DNA from: Adineta steineri
Lineage: Eukaryota > Rotifera > Eurotatoria > Adinetida > Adinetidae
Length of the DNA stretch: 64,000 nt
Assembly: GCA_905250115.1 (NCBI GenBank)
Contig: CAJNOI010000091.1
Span: 124,001 to 188,000 of the forward strand
Direction of reading: 5' to 3'
Shown here: positions 23,131-34,402 of the stretch, in pieces
Layout: each line of letters starts with the position of its first letter
Position numbering within the stretch: the stretch's first letter is position 1
The notes under the pieces: model-generated
What the model saw: only the letters and a program-made list of their open reading frames with translations
Told to the model about the DNA's origin: nothing
Database searches by the model: none
Program-made: the position numbers and the translations under genes

Positions 23131-26100
23131 AATCGTATGAAAAAGAAAATGTTTTTATTCGTATAATGCGCTTTTCTCATTTATTTAATAATAGAAATTG
23201 ATTTTTTGTTTTTATCTATCATATCAATTGGTCAATCTTCTACATTATTTAAAACTAGTGGACACATTCGTGCTCGTCTATGGATGCGTGCTTAAAACAA
23301 TTCATACATCGATCTTAAAGATAGAAGAGAATATGAAAGACAGGAGGTCATCAATAAATGTTGATAAACGTTAGAATATCTCGTTGGCGAAAACGACGAC
23401 GACAAAGAATGAATGTGTAATGAAATCAGTTCAACGGTCTTTCTTTGTCTATTGAACGATCGATCTTTTCTTGCTTTTGCCTTGCAATCAACGTCATTAG
23501 TAGTACACACATCAAAGTCAATGACTTGATGAGTGCAACTCCTCCTTCAACAGCTTATACTACCAACAATAAAGGCATACATATATATATATTTATACAA
23601 AATGAGACGAAAGAGTCAAAATCAATGGTCTACTTGTCATTAACAACTACTTTGGCTAGTATTCATTCAATAAACTAATGAAGGAAGTGATTGTGACACA
23701 ATGTTCTTGTGTCAGATTATGTAGTTACAGAACAAAAAATATAGTATAATAAAGCCTTTTTTTCTTTTTCTTTTTTTTATAAATGTATGTGGTCATATAG
23801 GAAACGACCAAACTTACAAAATGCATATCAATGTACGAAGTGCATGTTATAGTACGCACAAATGCATATAACAAGAATATATAGTAGTGATTGAATTTGA
23901 GAGTTCACACGCACGCAAGAATATATGAAAAGATGAAAAAAAAACCTATACTATTCATGAACGAATATAAAAATGTCATTCTTAATCACAATTGACATAA
24001 TATAAGATGGGCGGACAGACAATCAATTGATACAATAGTAACCCTAAATTTGAAGAGTAAGACAAAAAAAAGAAAGAGAGAAAGACTCTAACGAAACTTT
24101 CAAATTTACAATTATATACGCAATCAGGCTATTTTTCTCTCACGCGTTTCTTTTCTTCCGTTTCATCTGTTCGACCCGACCTTATGTCGATAATTAGGTC
24201 GTCAGAAGAGAATTGCATCACACATCACATCCCGTTCGCAGTCCATTAAACAGAGCTATGGCGGTGGTAGTGGTAGCAGTAACAACAGCCGCCTTTTTTT
24301 ATATGTATGTATAGTATTGCGTCTGTGCTTAGTTATTGAACGATCATATTCAGTCAGTTTTGGCATCTTCATTGCTAAATGATGATCGATTCTCTTCTCA
24401 ATATCTGCCTTTCTCTCTCATCTACTTTTTTTCTCTCTCTCTCCTTCTCTTTTCTTCTTAATCATTCATGGCTGTACTTGACTTGTGTTTACACATTTCT
24501 TATTTTCTTAAGTTGTGCTCCTCCTGCCAACAATAAACGAACCACTCAGTCAGTCTATCATCTAGGAAACAAATCGATTTTTCCTATATGTATATATTAA
24601 ATATTTATCTAATATGTGTTTTATACAAAAGTGTCAAAAAAAATAATAAAAAAATTAAAAAAAAAACGAAGCGTTCAGGTATGTTGATGTTAAACTGCAT
24701 AATACATTGAACATCTGCTTCCAAACACATATATACAAACACGCACACGAACAGGTAGTCTCTTATACATATATGTAAGTCAATTGGTAGAAGAAGCGGC
24801 AGTTTTGTTCTTTCTCATATATGAACGTCAGTGATTGTTCAGTATAACGAGATGCCAATGAACAATTGTTTTTTTACTAGGTCAATTAATCAACTACAAA
24901 TTCTTTATAGTTTCCACTTGTCTTCCCGCTTTTCTTTTGAAGTTTATATGTGTTATTCGTTTCAGCTGTACATATAAGTAGTACACCGGAACGCATATGC
25001 AAAAATTAATTCGTCAACAATTAGACCATCTGCTCAAAATGAATTGTTTTAAGACAAAATTTTGCTTACCTTTATTGTCAAATTTTTGAAAGATCGTCTG
25101 AAGGATGATGATGATGACAATGATAATGACGTTTTGATGTTTCAATAGAGCTTAGTGGGTGGCATTTCTAGCGAGTGAATGAACACCGCAATAGTTATGA
25201 GATGACGAGAGAGAAGAAGAAGAAGAAGAGAGAAAGAAATAGAGAACGGCAAAGGAAAGAAAGAAAGAGAAACGAAAAGAGTATGGCTCAATCATGATCG
25301 TCTTGTCGTCAGAGAAGGGAAAAAGGATAATCATCATCGCTCGTCAGAATCCTGAAATTATTCAATCAGTGTTCTGATCATGAAAAGAGGCTTACAACAA
25401 CAACGACAACAGCATTAGTGAAGCATCGACCTTGTCGCTTGAACTACACACATACACCATACACAGTTCATTGATTTATAGGCAGACATAGAAACTAACT
25501 GACAGAATGACATGTATTAAACTATACAACATACATACATACATACATATATATATATCATATATAGATGATAATCAATGTCTAATTTCAGGGTCAAAGT
25601 CTACTTTTATCAGTCAAGTAGCTCTTTCAATAATTTCAAAGACAACTATTATTATTTTTATTATTTCTTCTTATATCACTCGGTTAAAGATAGATAAAGG
25701 CAAATACGACGTTGAATAAAAAGCTTAGTTGAGTATTATATAGGTATGTGTATGAAATGCATTTAAATAATACTATTGCTTGAGGCATAAATATAACATA
25801 CCGGAAAGTGAATATTTTATGTTTATATATGTAATCATCTATTGAGGTTAAGAGTATAACAGAAGATTATATAAAACAATGTTTCCTTATGATTTTATTC
25901 TATTCTATTCATTTTATTGAGTTAGGTTAAGTATATTTTATAGAGAGTTATCATTGTCACTATTATTCTGGATTATGATTGTTCTTATATATGTTCTTCT
26001 TCATCATTTTTTTTCTTGTTAGACAAAAAAAAAGAAACCAACACGATCTGAAGCCATAGTATCGCCAATTGCATAACTCTCGTAAGAAGTATTTTTTCCT

Positions 26101-26586
26101 CTAGTTAGAATAGTAATTTGTCGCATTGCATGTCTGTTACTGATAGATAGGTAGATAGATAGGTTTGTGTTATTTCCTTCTCTTGACTAAACACTACATA
26201 CAGTTTATAATAATGACCTCGAAATATAATATATAAACACAAAGGAATCGTGTGTATAAACTAAGAAAAAAAAAATTTAATCTACAAAATACATACTTCT
26301 CGTCTTTTCTTATTATTATTCCATTTAATCTCCGTTTAATATTGATTGAACAACCTCCTATGAGTATATATGTGTGTTCATTTGGCCCAATTGCATGTGA
26401 ACATAATCATATATATATATATGTATACATATATCAAGTAAAAAAAAAGATGATCGATCGAGAGCATCTGCTTGACATAGTAGAAAAAACCTACTTATTA
26501 TATTGTCAAAAATCGGTTAGTCAAAATGATCTCTAATTTTCGATTTATCTTTTTCTTAAATATAGAATGATAACTTTTGCTTTTAT
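23131..26586. other. Long non-coding, gene-poor stretch
   Basis: 3.4 kb without a supportable gene. It holds (TA)n and (CATA)n tracts (23579-23592, 25529-25557, 26410-26440), purine runs such as GAAGAAGAAGAAG (25211-25224) and pyrimidine tracts. Part is probably upstream sequence of the kelch gene and 3' flank of the Dpy-30-like gene. Confidence 0.6.
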
Positions 26587-27368
26587 TTATGACTCATCAC
26601 ATTGAATTATTTTGTCCTTGAGTCGAGAGAAATATGTAAAAGATGATGAAGTATCATCATGACACATATGACTTTTATGTTTTTTCGGATTATTTTTCAC
26701 GTCATCATCATCGACTCCAATAATTGTATCATATGTAGTATGAATATATTGTTGCTTTTGTTCTTGAAAATGATTAGTCATTGGTTCTCGTTCATCATCT
26801 GTACGTGGATCAATACAATAAGTATATTGATATGATGTTAATATATGTTTATCATATTCAAAAACTATTTCCTTCTTTTGTTTTTCTTTATGCATAATTA
26901 ATAAGTGTTTTGTTTCGCTTTCTTGTTGTTCACGAACTTTCTTACATGACCATTTGATTAAAAAGTCTACAATTGTAAAAAAACAAAAAAACTGTTGTTA
27001 GTGTGTGTTCGAAGAAAAATCTAACAAATTAATTTTGATTGACACTATGACCTTTGACTATATAGTCGTATCACGCGATCGGAAGTAATCTATATCCGAT
27101 TAAATGTAGGTGGATACCACCACTGAGGAATAGATTTTCTTTCATAATCATATTACAATATTTTTAATTTACCAGCAATGAATTCTATAGGATCTTCAGG
27201 CCGATAGATTATCACAGAAGCTAATGCATGTTGTAATGGTTCACCAATACATATATGTAAATAGTTAGTATAAGTACTATTGAATGATGTTGATGATTTT
27301 GAAAGATCTTCGATAGGTTTAGATACATTGAAATGATTGCTAGCAGTATATTTGATTTCTGAATTCAT
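26587..27368 (-). CDS. Dpy-30/RIIa-like motif protein
   Basis: Exons 27173-27368 and 26587-26966 join in phase to 191 residues. Residues about 38-75 read YLHICIGEPLQHALASVIIY, RPEDPIEF and IADFLIKW. This is the helix-turn-helix pattern of Dpy-30/RIIa dimerisation-docking motifs (Leu-x3-Leu-x2-Val then RPxDPIEFxAxxL), found in COMPASS DPY30 and in many axonemal and sperm proteins. The rest is a charged, disordered tail rich in Lys, Gln, Asp and His. A ciliary or axonemal role is the most likely inference. TPGS1-like proteins share a similar motif, so the exact family is open. Confidence 0.7.
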
Positions 27369-28765
27369 TTATAATGAAGAACACGGATGTTTTAATTTAT
27401 TATGTGATGAGTCATCATACATATAGGCGATAATTAATAAGATAAATCATCAAAACTATCTAAGATAATATGCTAGCATACTTAAATAAACAAAAATGTC
27501 TTCAAAACTAATTAGTTTTCACTGAGATTGACAAAAGTGCAGCTCTCAAATCATTTCGATAATACTCATACAGACAAGTTTTCAAACTATTTATTTATCA
27601 ATATTGAGCTTAAAATGATGGCCATAGAAAAAGTTCTTTTGACAACTACAATATTTTGAAATCTCTATTCATAAAATCTCTTCTAACCTATTCAACATTC
27701 ATTATAGATATATGATTATTTATATTGTCATGAAAAAATGAACAAAAGACAATATGAAATATAATGGAATGATAAAAAGTGATTGAGCAAAAACAAAAAT
27801 TAGTCAATTCCTTTTAAATGTTTATCTATGAAAAGAAAGAATATAAATAAGAAGAAAAATAATCATACTTGATTATTTGACATTTATAAAAATAGAAAAC
27901 AAAATACAAGAAAAAGTCATATGAATGTATAATAAGTGAAACGAAATATTATCATAGATCGATAGACATACAATTTTATATCTAGTATTATGATATTAAT
28001 GAAAAAGAATTGATTTATTTATGAAAAACGAACAGAAAAATACATCTATTGATCTTAATATTATATATATAAAGAAGAAAAAAAGAAATCGACGAATAAG
28101 ACCAATGAATAAGCAAAAAACCATTGAGTTATTTCTCTTTATATATGATATGAAACAAACTAGCTCGTAGTATGCAAATCCGATATAACAATTTTTGTAT
28201 GGATTCTACTGACACAACAATGATCTAGTTTGTCGAAGTTGCTTCGTCAGCTTTTCAAATAATCATGTAAAAACAAACTTAGTACAAATATGATGATTTT
28301 TACCAATAAAACTTTTAAAAAACTCTGGTATATCTAATTTGTAGTTGATACATATTCTAAATGAAAACAATTATTTAATCCAACTCCAATTCAATATAAA
28401 ATAAAATCTACTTGTTTCGGTTGACTAAAAAATTGATGGTTTTTCCTGTTTGTAATGGATCTCTGAAATTTGATATTGCGTTCGAAGCAAACTTAATATA
28501 TGTATTAGATATAATTTTTAATTGAACTTTCATTTCATATTAGATAGATGTAAAACCTCTGATGTTATTACAACATGAAATTTGAAAGATCTATTCTGAA
28601 ATATGTACGACCAACGTTAATGGTATTACCAATAGAAATATTTTATAAATAAGGAAAAACATGACTTCTTCTTTCATATACGTAGAGGATAACTAGAAGA
28701 GAATCATTTTTTTTTGTAAATAAATACCTATTGATAATTTTAGTTTCAAGATATATCTCAATAAA
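27369..28765. other. Non-coding, AT-rich
   Basis: Upstream of the Dpy-30-like gene. No coding frame or repeat family recognised. Confidence 0.6.
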
Positions 28766-28820
28766 AGGTGGGGTGGATGTGAGTGAAATGAATAGAATAT
28801 CTACACCCACGCTCTCACGG
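28766..28820. repeat. Telomere-like hairpin, copy 1
   Basis: G-rich arm GGTGGGGTGGATGTGAGTG, a spacer AAATGAATAGAATAT, and a C-rich arm CTACACCCACGCTCTCAC. First of about ten dispersed copies of a short palindrome whose arms resemble degenerate TGTGGG repeats in head-to-head order. Confidence 0.7.
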
Positions 28821-29525
28821 TAACTTCAATTCCTTATTAAATAAATTGTTTCATGGATCGAAATGAATTCGTTTGTACAACAAGTCGAGCACTAGTTTAT
28901 ATAGCATAATTCTCAAATTCAAAAAGAGTATGCTAAGAATAAAATGAAAAACAGAATATTACACATTTAAAACATGTATTTCTATTTGCGGTTAAATTGG
29001 CTTGCTATGGCAAGATTCCGTGCTCTTTTACAATAGCGTTCATGTTTTCTCTTAATTTGCTCGACTCCTTAAAACGGGTACTACATATACAATACCGAGA
29101 GACACTGATAAATGGCGATACACAACCATTCAACAAGAAAGTACTTTTTTTCTTTTTGTTCTTTTACAATACATGTTATTACGATTCCTTTAATAAAAGA
29201 ACAATACATATGAGCGAATGTAGTTTCTTCCCATCGCTTTTTTAGTAACCAAGTGAAAATCTTTACTTGTGATCAGAATTCTCACATTTTTCATACACCA
29301 TGGTGTATCTAAACTTCAATCAAGCAACACGTTACTCATACCTATTTGTACAAAAGGACATTTTGTCGTTGCCCTTTTTCTCCTACCTTACTTACTTCGA
29401 ATGGGTAATTGCACCGCCAATGGAAAAATACGACACACGTGAAGTAAATAAGCATTTCAAAAGAAGAAATGAAAATAATAACACACCACACATTGCAATA
29501 GTTTCTATCGGAGAAAAACAAAACC
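28821..29525. other. Flank of F-box exon; no supported gene
   Basis: Contains a perfect 16-base palindrome ATACACCATGGTGTAT (29293-29308). A 95-codon frame over 29300-29587 overlaps the F-box exon in another frame and has no recognisable motif. Confidence 0.4.
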
Positions 29526-29663
29526 ATGTCAAGCTTGGTTACATTACCGGTAGAGCTTGTCTACCGAATTTTGGATCATCAGAGTGATTTCACTCTGGTG
29601 TGCTCCATGCGAGATGTGTGTCAGCGACTCAACCAAATCGTTGACACCTACGATCGATATACG
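29526..29663 (+). CDS. F-box exon (bdelloid-type), partial gene
   Basis: ATG 29526 opens 46 codons ending at a good donor (ACG/GTAAGA). The peptide LPVELVYRILDHQSDFTLVC followed by SMRDVCQRLNQIV is an F-box: LP at the start, hydrophobic spacing, and CQRLNQI at the end. F-box proteins bring substrates to SCF ubiquitin ligases. No following exon can be fixed between 29664 and 30955. It may be the 5' exon of an F-box/LRR gene whose LRR exons are at 31098-32494, or a remnant. Codon use is richer in CTG/CTC/GTG than in the core genes. Confidence 0.65.
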
Positions 29664-30955
29664 GTAAGACTTTTTCTTCTTATATTCGGCTAATTTTCAC
29701 CAGTCGTCAAGGTTTTTTCCACTCTTACGATCTGTAAGCCTGATATAATAGTAGACAAATAACCTGTTGTAAGATAGAATACTCTATCAGTCATTATGCC
29801 CTCTGCTCATAAGAAGGTTAAGTCTCAAGTTGGTACCCGAACAAACATTCATTCGCATCTTTCTTCATTTTTTCATTTACTCGTTAGCTGGTACTGAGTA
29901 CAAGTCGTAACCGGTGTGATGAGTAGAGATACGAATATGTTTGCTTGTTCGTTAGGAAACTTAATTAAGAAAATTATGTAGTCAGATTTTAACTTATGAG
30001 ATTAAGAGAAATCGAATATGAACAATTGATATGTTCTCTTCGTATAACTGTTGATTTGTCCTTGGGATAGGATTGCTCTAATTTGATAATAACGATGAGT
30101 TTGAGATGTAGATACTATATGCGTTGTGTACCCACCTAACTGTGGAATAATACTGGATCTGATTCTTCGACTTTTGGCGCTAGAAGTCTTTTTCGGTTGC
30201 GAAATACGAGTCCTAACACTAAACCAATATAAAAACATGTCTTTGTTTATTTTTGCACATTCTTTTGTAAGCATCCCCATGCTCAAATAGCATTACTCAT
30301 ATTCTATAGAGGATGATGACAAAAATTAGCGATTTCATCTCATATAAATAACTAACGAGAAAATAAATCTTCACAGTTGTCATGATCCCATCTTTTCTAC
30401 GTTGCCAAATACACGCCGACCTTCACAAGCTACAGCTACTATTGACTATAGGACACCCTCATATCACTTAACCTATACAAAACAAATAAATTAAAATCAC
30501 CACTTGATATGGAATCAATGATGAAGTAACACATCCATCAATAACGAACAAAGATCGTAAGAAAGTCACCTCACACCGATAAAACTTCACCTTCAAGAGA
30601 ATCCCTTATTACCACGAAACGTTCCGAAACAGTAGGGTTCTTCCATTCATTACCGAAGGTTTATTCATCAACTAGTTCACGATTGGTCAGAAGCACCTCC
30701 CTTCCTCCATTTAGTCTCTGCACTATCCCGATAACATTCCTAAACGACGCCGGGAACCACTGTTCATTCTTGATAAATACGTCATAGATTTAATCTTTTC
30801 CCACTCACAACTTCCAATTTCTTCGAACTAGTGGACAATTCCATAGCATCCCTTTTATCTCAAATCCATATCTCCAGAATACCGATAGAGAACAGATAAT
30901 AATAGCAACATCATACTAAAGCTCCTCTCATATTCATTGCGAGAACCACACAGAA
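29664..30955. other. Unresolved stretch between F-box exon and LRR array
   Basis: From about 30360 the strand becomes C-rich and looks like decayed coding sequence (for example 30580-30740 is open for about 55 codons, and the motif ACTCACAACTT at 30803 resembles an LRR unit start). No intact exon chain could be made. Confidence 0.35.
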
Positions 30956-31040
30956 ACACGCACCATACTGCACCTCTCCCAAAAACCAAATCGAAGATGA
31001 AGGAGCACAACATCTCGGTGATGCACTGCGAAATAACACA
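30956..31040 (+). pseudogene. Dead LRR exon, 5'-most unit of the array
   Basis: 85 bases aligning to the 84-base LRR exons that follow, including GAAGATGAAGGAGCACAACA and TCGGTGATGCACTGCGAAAT. It has one extra A in a five-A run (+1 frameshift), acceptor AG replaced by AA at 30954-30955, and donor GT replaced by CT at 31041. It keeps the 57-base spacing to the next unit. Confidence 0.75.
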
Positions 31041-31097
31041 CTAATATTTATTCATATTATACTTGTTGCATATAACTGTTTGTACTTTGTTATACAG

Positions 31098-32494
31098 ACA
31101 CTCACCACATTGGAACTCGTCAAGAAAAAACTCGGACCTAAAGAAGCACAACATCTTAGTGATGCGCTACGAAATAACACAGTAATACTCATTCACTCTT
31201 CATCTGTTTCAGATAATTATTTGTACATTCTCACACAGACACTCACCACACTGAATCTCGCAGGCAACGATATTGGACAGGCAGGAACACAGCATCTCTG
31301 TGATGCACTTCGAATTAACACAGTAATATTCATTCACTCTTCACCTATCTCACATAGTAATTTGCCCTTTCTCATATAGACACTCACCACACTGGATCTT
31401 AAGTACAACTCTATTGGAGATGAAGGAGCACAACATCTCAGTGATGCATTACAAATTAACACAGTAATATTCGTTCAATATTCGACTATTCCCCACAGCT
31501 ATTCATACTTTCATATACAGACACTCATTACACTGAATCTCAAGATGAACAAAATCGAAACGAAAGGAGCACGACATCTCAGTGATGCGCTACGAATTAA
31601 CGAAGTAATATATATTCACTCTCCACTTATTTCATATAAATGTTTGCACTTTCTCATATAGACACTCACCACATTGGATCTCACATGGAACAGAATCGGA
31701 GACGAAGGAGCTCGACATCTCAGTGATGCACTACAAGATAATAAAGTAATAGTTATTCACTCTTCAACTATTTCACATAGTAATTTGTATTTTCTTACAT
31801 AGACACTCATTACACTGGATCTCTCGTACAACGAAATCGGAGATGAGGGAGCACAGCATCTCTTTGATGCCCTACAGAATAACATAGTATCAGTCACTCA
31901 TTCTTTACCGATTTCATATAACTATTTGCACTTTCTCATATAGACACTCATCACACTGGATCTCGATTTGAACAACATCGGAGCTAAAGGAGCACAACAT
32001 CTCAGTGATGCACTTCGAATTAACACAGTAATATTTATTCACTGTCCACCTATTCCACATAGTAATTTGTACTTTTTCATATAGACACTCACGACACTGA
32101 ATCTCGGCTCGAACAACATAGGAGCTGAAGGAGCACAATATCTCGGCAATGCGCTTCGAATTAACAAAGTAATATTTATTCACTCATTATCTATTTCACA
32201 TAACTATTGTTACCNNNNNNNNNNTCACATAACTATTGTTACCTTTTCATGCAGACACTCACCACATTGGATCTCGGATGGAACAGAGTCGGAGACAAAG
32301 GAGCTCGACATCTCAGTGATGCACTACAAGATAATAAAGTAGTAGTCATTCACTCTTCACCCATTTCACATAACTATTTGTACTTCTTAATATAGACACT
32401 CACCACACTGAATTTCGAGGGGAATGACGAAATCAGAGATGGAGAAGCACAACATCTTGACGATGCTCTACGAAATAACAGGGTGATACACTAA
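31098..32494 (+). CDS. LRR (28-residue, NLRC3/ribonuclease-inhibitor type) exon array
   Basis: Ten exons start at 31098, 31239, 31380, 31521, 31662, 31803, 31944, 32085, 32255 and 32396. The first nine are 84 bases, each one 28-residue repeat of the form TLTTLDLxxNxIGDEGAQHL SDALRxNx, with AG before ACA and GTA after. The last runs into a stop at 32492-32494. Introns are 57 bases and alike. The repeat is the LxxLxLxxNxIgxxGaxxLxxaL type of RNI/NLR leucine-rich repeats, a protein-binding solenoid. No start codon is fixed; the F-box exon at 29526 is a possible 5' end. The 5' flank carries a dead unit. An N gap lies in the intron between the eighth and ninth exons. Codon use (CTC, ACC, GGA) differs from the AT-ending codons of core genes. 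Confidence 0.8.
32196..32243. other. N gap with 19-base duplicated flanks (assembly artefact)
   Basis: Ten N (32215-32224) are flanked on both sides by the same 19 bases TCACATAACTATTGTTACC. Removing the Ns and one copy (29 bases) changes the 170-base spacing here to exactly 141, the spacing of every other unit. Confidence 0.9.
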
Positions 32495-34067
32495 AGGTGT
32501 GTGTTGATGTGAATGAATCGGGAACATATTTTTTTATCTTGTAGGAAATAGACAAGTTTAATTCAGTAGCGTGTACTTTTGCTTTCCAGTAATCGAATTG
32601 TATGCAGAGTATTGATTTTTGTTTTAAGATGTGCTTCTAAAATAATTAATTAAGTACTGAATTCATTTTGCCGACGCATTTATCTAATTTATTTAAATTG
32701 AAATCGCCATCAAGGTTGCGCGTACGAGAGGAAAACTTGAGGTAAAACGAAGAGGGAGGTGAGGAAATGCAGTTTTATGAGGAAAATCTGTAGAATAATA
32801 AGATTTCAGTAGAATAAGTAAATCCTTAGTTCTACTTTGTTTCTGATCAATTTCGGTTGTTCTCCAAGAAAGACGAGGTGAATTGTCTTACTTATTCTAT
32901 ATTTGACAGTATTCAGTAATGTGTGCAATAGCAAGATCATGTCGTTAAAAGTCTGATGTTATTTTGTATACTATTGTGGAAGATTTTCGGATCAAGTTAA
33001 TTATTCTGAGAATACATTGTTATTAGTAGGATTGAATGGTTGATTAAGTTTAAATAAATGTGGATCATTATTATACTACTTATTTGTAGTTGTTAAAGAT
33101 ATGAACAAAAGTAATATGTGCCGCAGTATAAGATGTAATAATTGGTGGCATAGGTTTATTTTGTTTATTGTTATGTACTTTAATTAATTTGAGGCACTAA
33201 GACTGAGACATAGAGAAGATAGCTAATCTATAACTAAAGGATTTGTACAATATGGGTAGATAGTAGAATCTTGGTTCCGCTAGGTTCTTTATTATTAATA
33301 AGAAATCTGTTCTGTTAGGTTTTTCAGTACTGATCAGATATTTGTGTCATTGTGCTGTTCGTTTTTTATATGAACTTAAAGAATGCATAATTCATCAAGT
33401 AGGTCTCCCATAACATTTCATTTGTTCAATTGGTGTAATGCCATATAGATACAGTAGCATAATCGTTAACAAATGATGCCCAGATTCACGATGTTGAATC
33501 AAATTTACAATAAACACTTCTATCATGATTAAATATATTAGTTTTATGTAATTTATTAGATTCAAAGTGACGTGGCTATTGAAGACAATAATTTTCAATG
33601 AATAGGTACATTGAAATAATACGTAGAGATATAAAGTCGGTTTTAACAAATGCAGTAATATTGAATTGTAAAGATTATTCTAATTACAAGTTGATTATCC
33701 ACATTGGTTCATTTAGAATTTTATGAGGACATTATCGATCATCTACTGCATTATAAGTTTAGTTTGTTCCATTAAATTCTTCGTTTTTAATATTGACTTG
33801 AAGAGTTTATAAGTAATCAAGTGGAGTATTTGTAGCATTAAAGTGGAAAAAAGAAAAATCGATTTCTTCAAATTGATTATTTATATTTATTGAAAATATC
33901 GAATTGTTAATTATTCTAATTTTTGAACAAAACTTATGGATTAAGTTCATCATTGGTAGACGGTGTCATTGACGTAAAAATTGTGCGAATTGTTTTCTTT
34001 GTTTGCTTTTAATTTTAACACATTCAAGATGATTCAGTTTTCGTACAAGAATTCATTGGAATACTCG
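32495..34067. other. Non-coding, AT-rich
   Basis: No supported gene. A minus-strand frame at 33395-33649 starts without ATG and has no motif I can name. Confidence 0.5.
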
Positions 34068-34330
34068 TTCTGACGAGGGCGAATTTTTAATAAATGGACT
34101 TACTAATGATGAAGTGGATTCGAACATCTGGGTGAGAAAGAATTATAATTTGATGGTGAATTCCTGGAAGATGATGGAATTGTTGAACAAGTAACATCAA
34201 ATTCCTAAGATAGTACAATCAATCCTATCGATTGCTATCGACATTTCATCACCGACAAGATTACTAGTCTAATCATTTGTGAAACTAATAGGTATGTAGA
34301 ACTGTATTTACTAACACAAAAGCTTAGCAA
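34068..34330 (+). pseudogene. piggyBac (PGBD) transposase relic
   Basis: Two separated pieces in different frames. 34071-34190 encodes an acidic stretch with DEGEFLINGLTNDEVDSNIW. After stops, 34230-34320 encodes RHFITDKITSLIICETNRYV, the N-terminal hallmark of piggyBac-like transposases (FF.de.i..iv.eTNrYa). In-frame stops and lack of the DDD catalytic core make it a dead fragment of a cut-and-paste transposon (DDE_Tnp_1_7). Confidence 0.65.
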
Positions 34331-34359
34331 ACAGTCAAAAAAAACCTTAGTGATTTATA

Positions 34360-34402
34360 GAGTGTGAGTGTAGATATAGCAGAAATAACACCCACACCCT
34401 TT
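34360..34402. repeat. Telomere-like hairpin, copy 2
   Basis: AGAGTGTGAGTGTAG, spacer ATATAGCAGAAATA, ACACCCACACCCTTT. It lies 40 bases past the piggyBac relic. Confidence 0.7.

Noticed and set aside
29300-29587. 95-codon plus-strand frame
   Set aside because: Overlaps the F-box exon in a different frame; the F-box frame has a recognisable motif and donor, this one has none.
30002-30286. Minus-strand 94-codon frame
   Set aside because: No ATG at its start, no motif, no splice context.
31914-32183. Minus-strand frame across the LRR array
   Set aside because: Mirror of the 141-bp repeat; its own repeats are just the antisense of LRR exons.
33395-33649. Minus-strand 84-codon frame as a gene relic
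   Set aside because: Starts without ATG; hydrophobic AT-rich composition; no family recognised.
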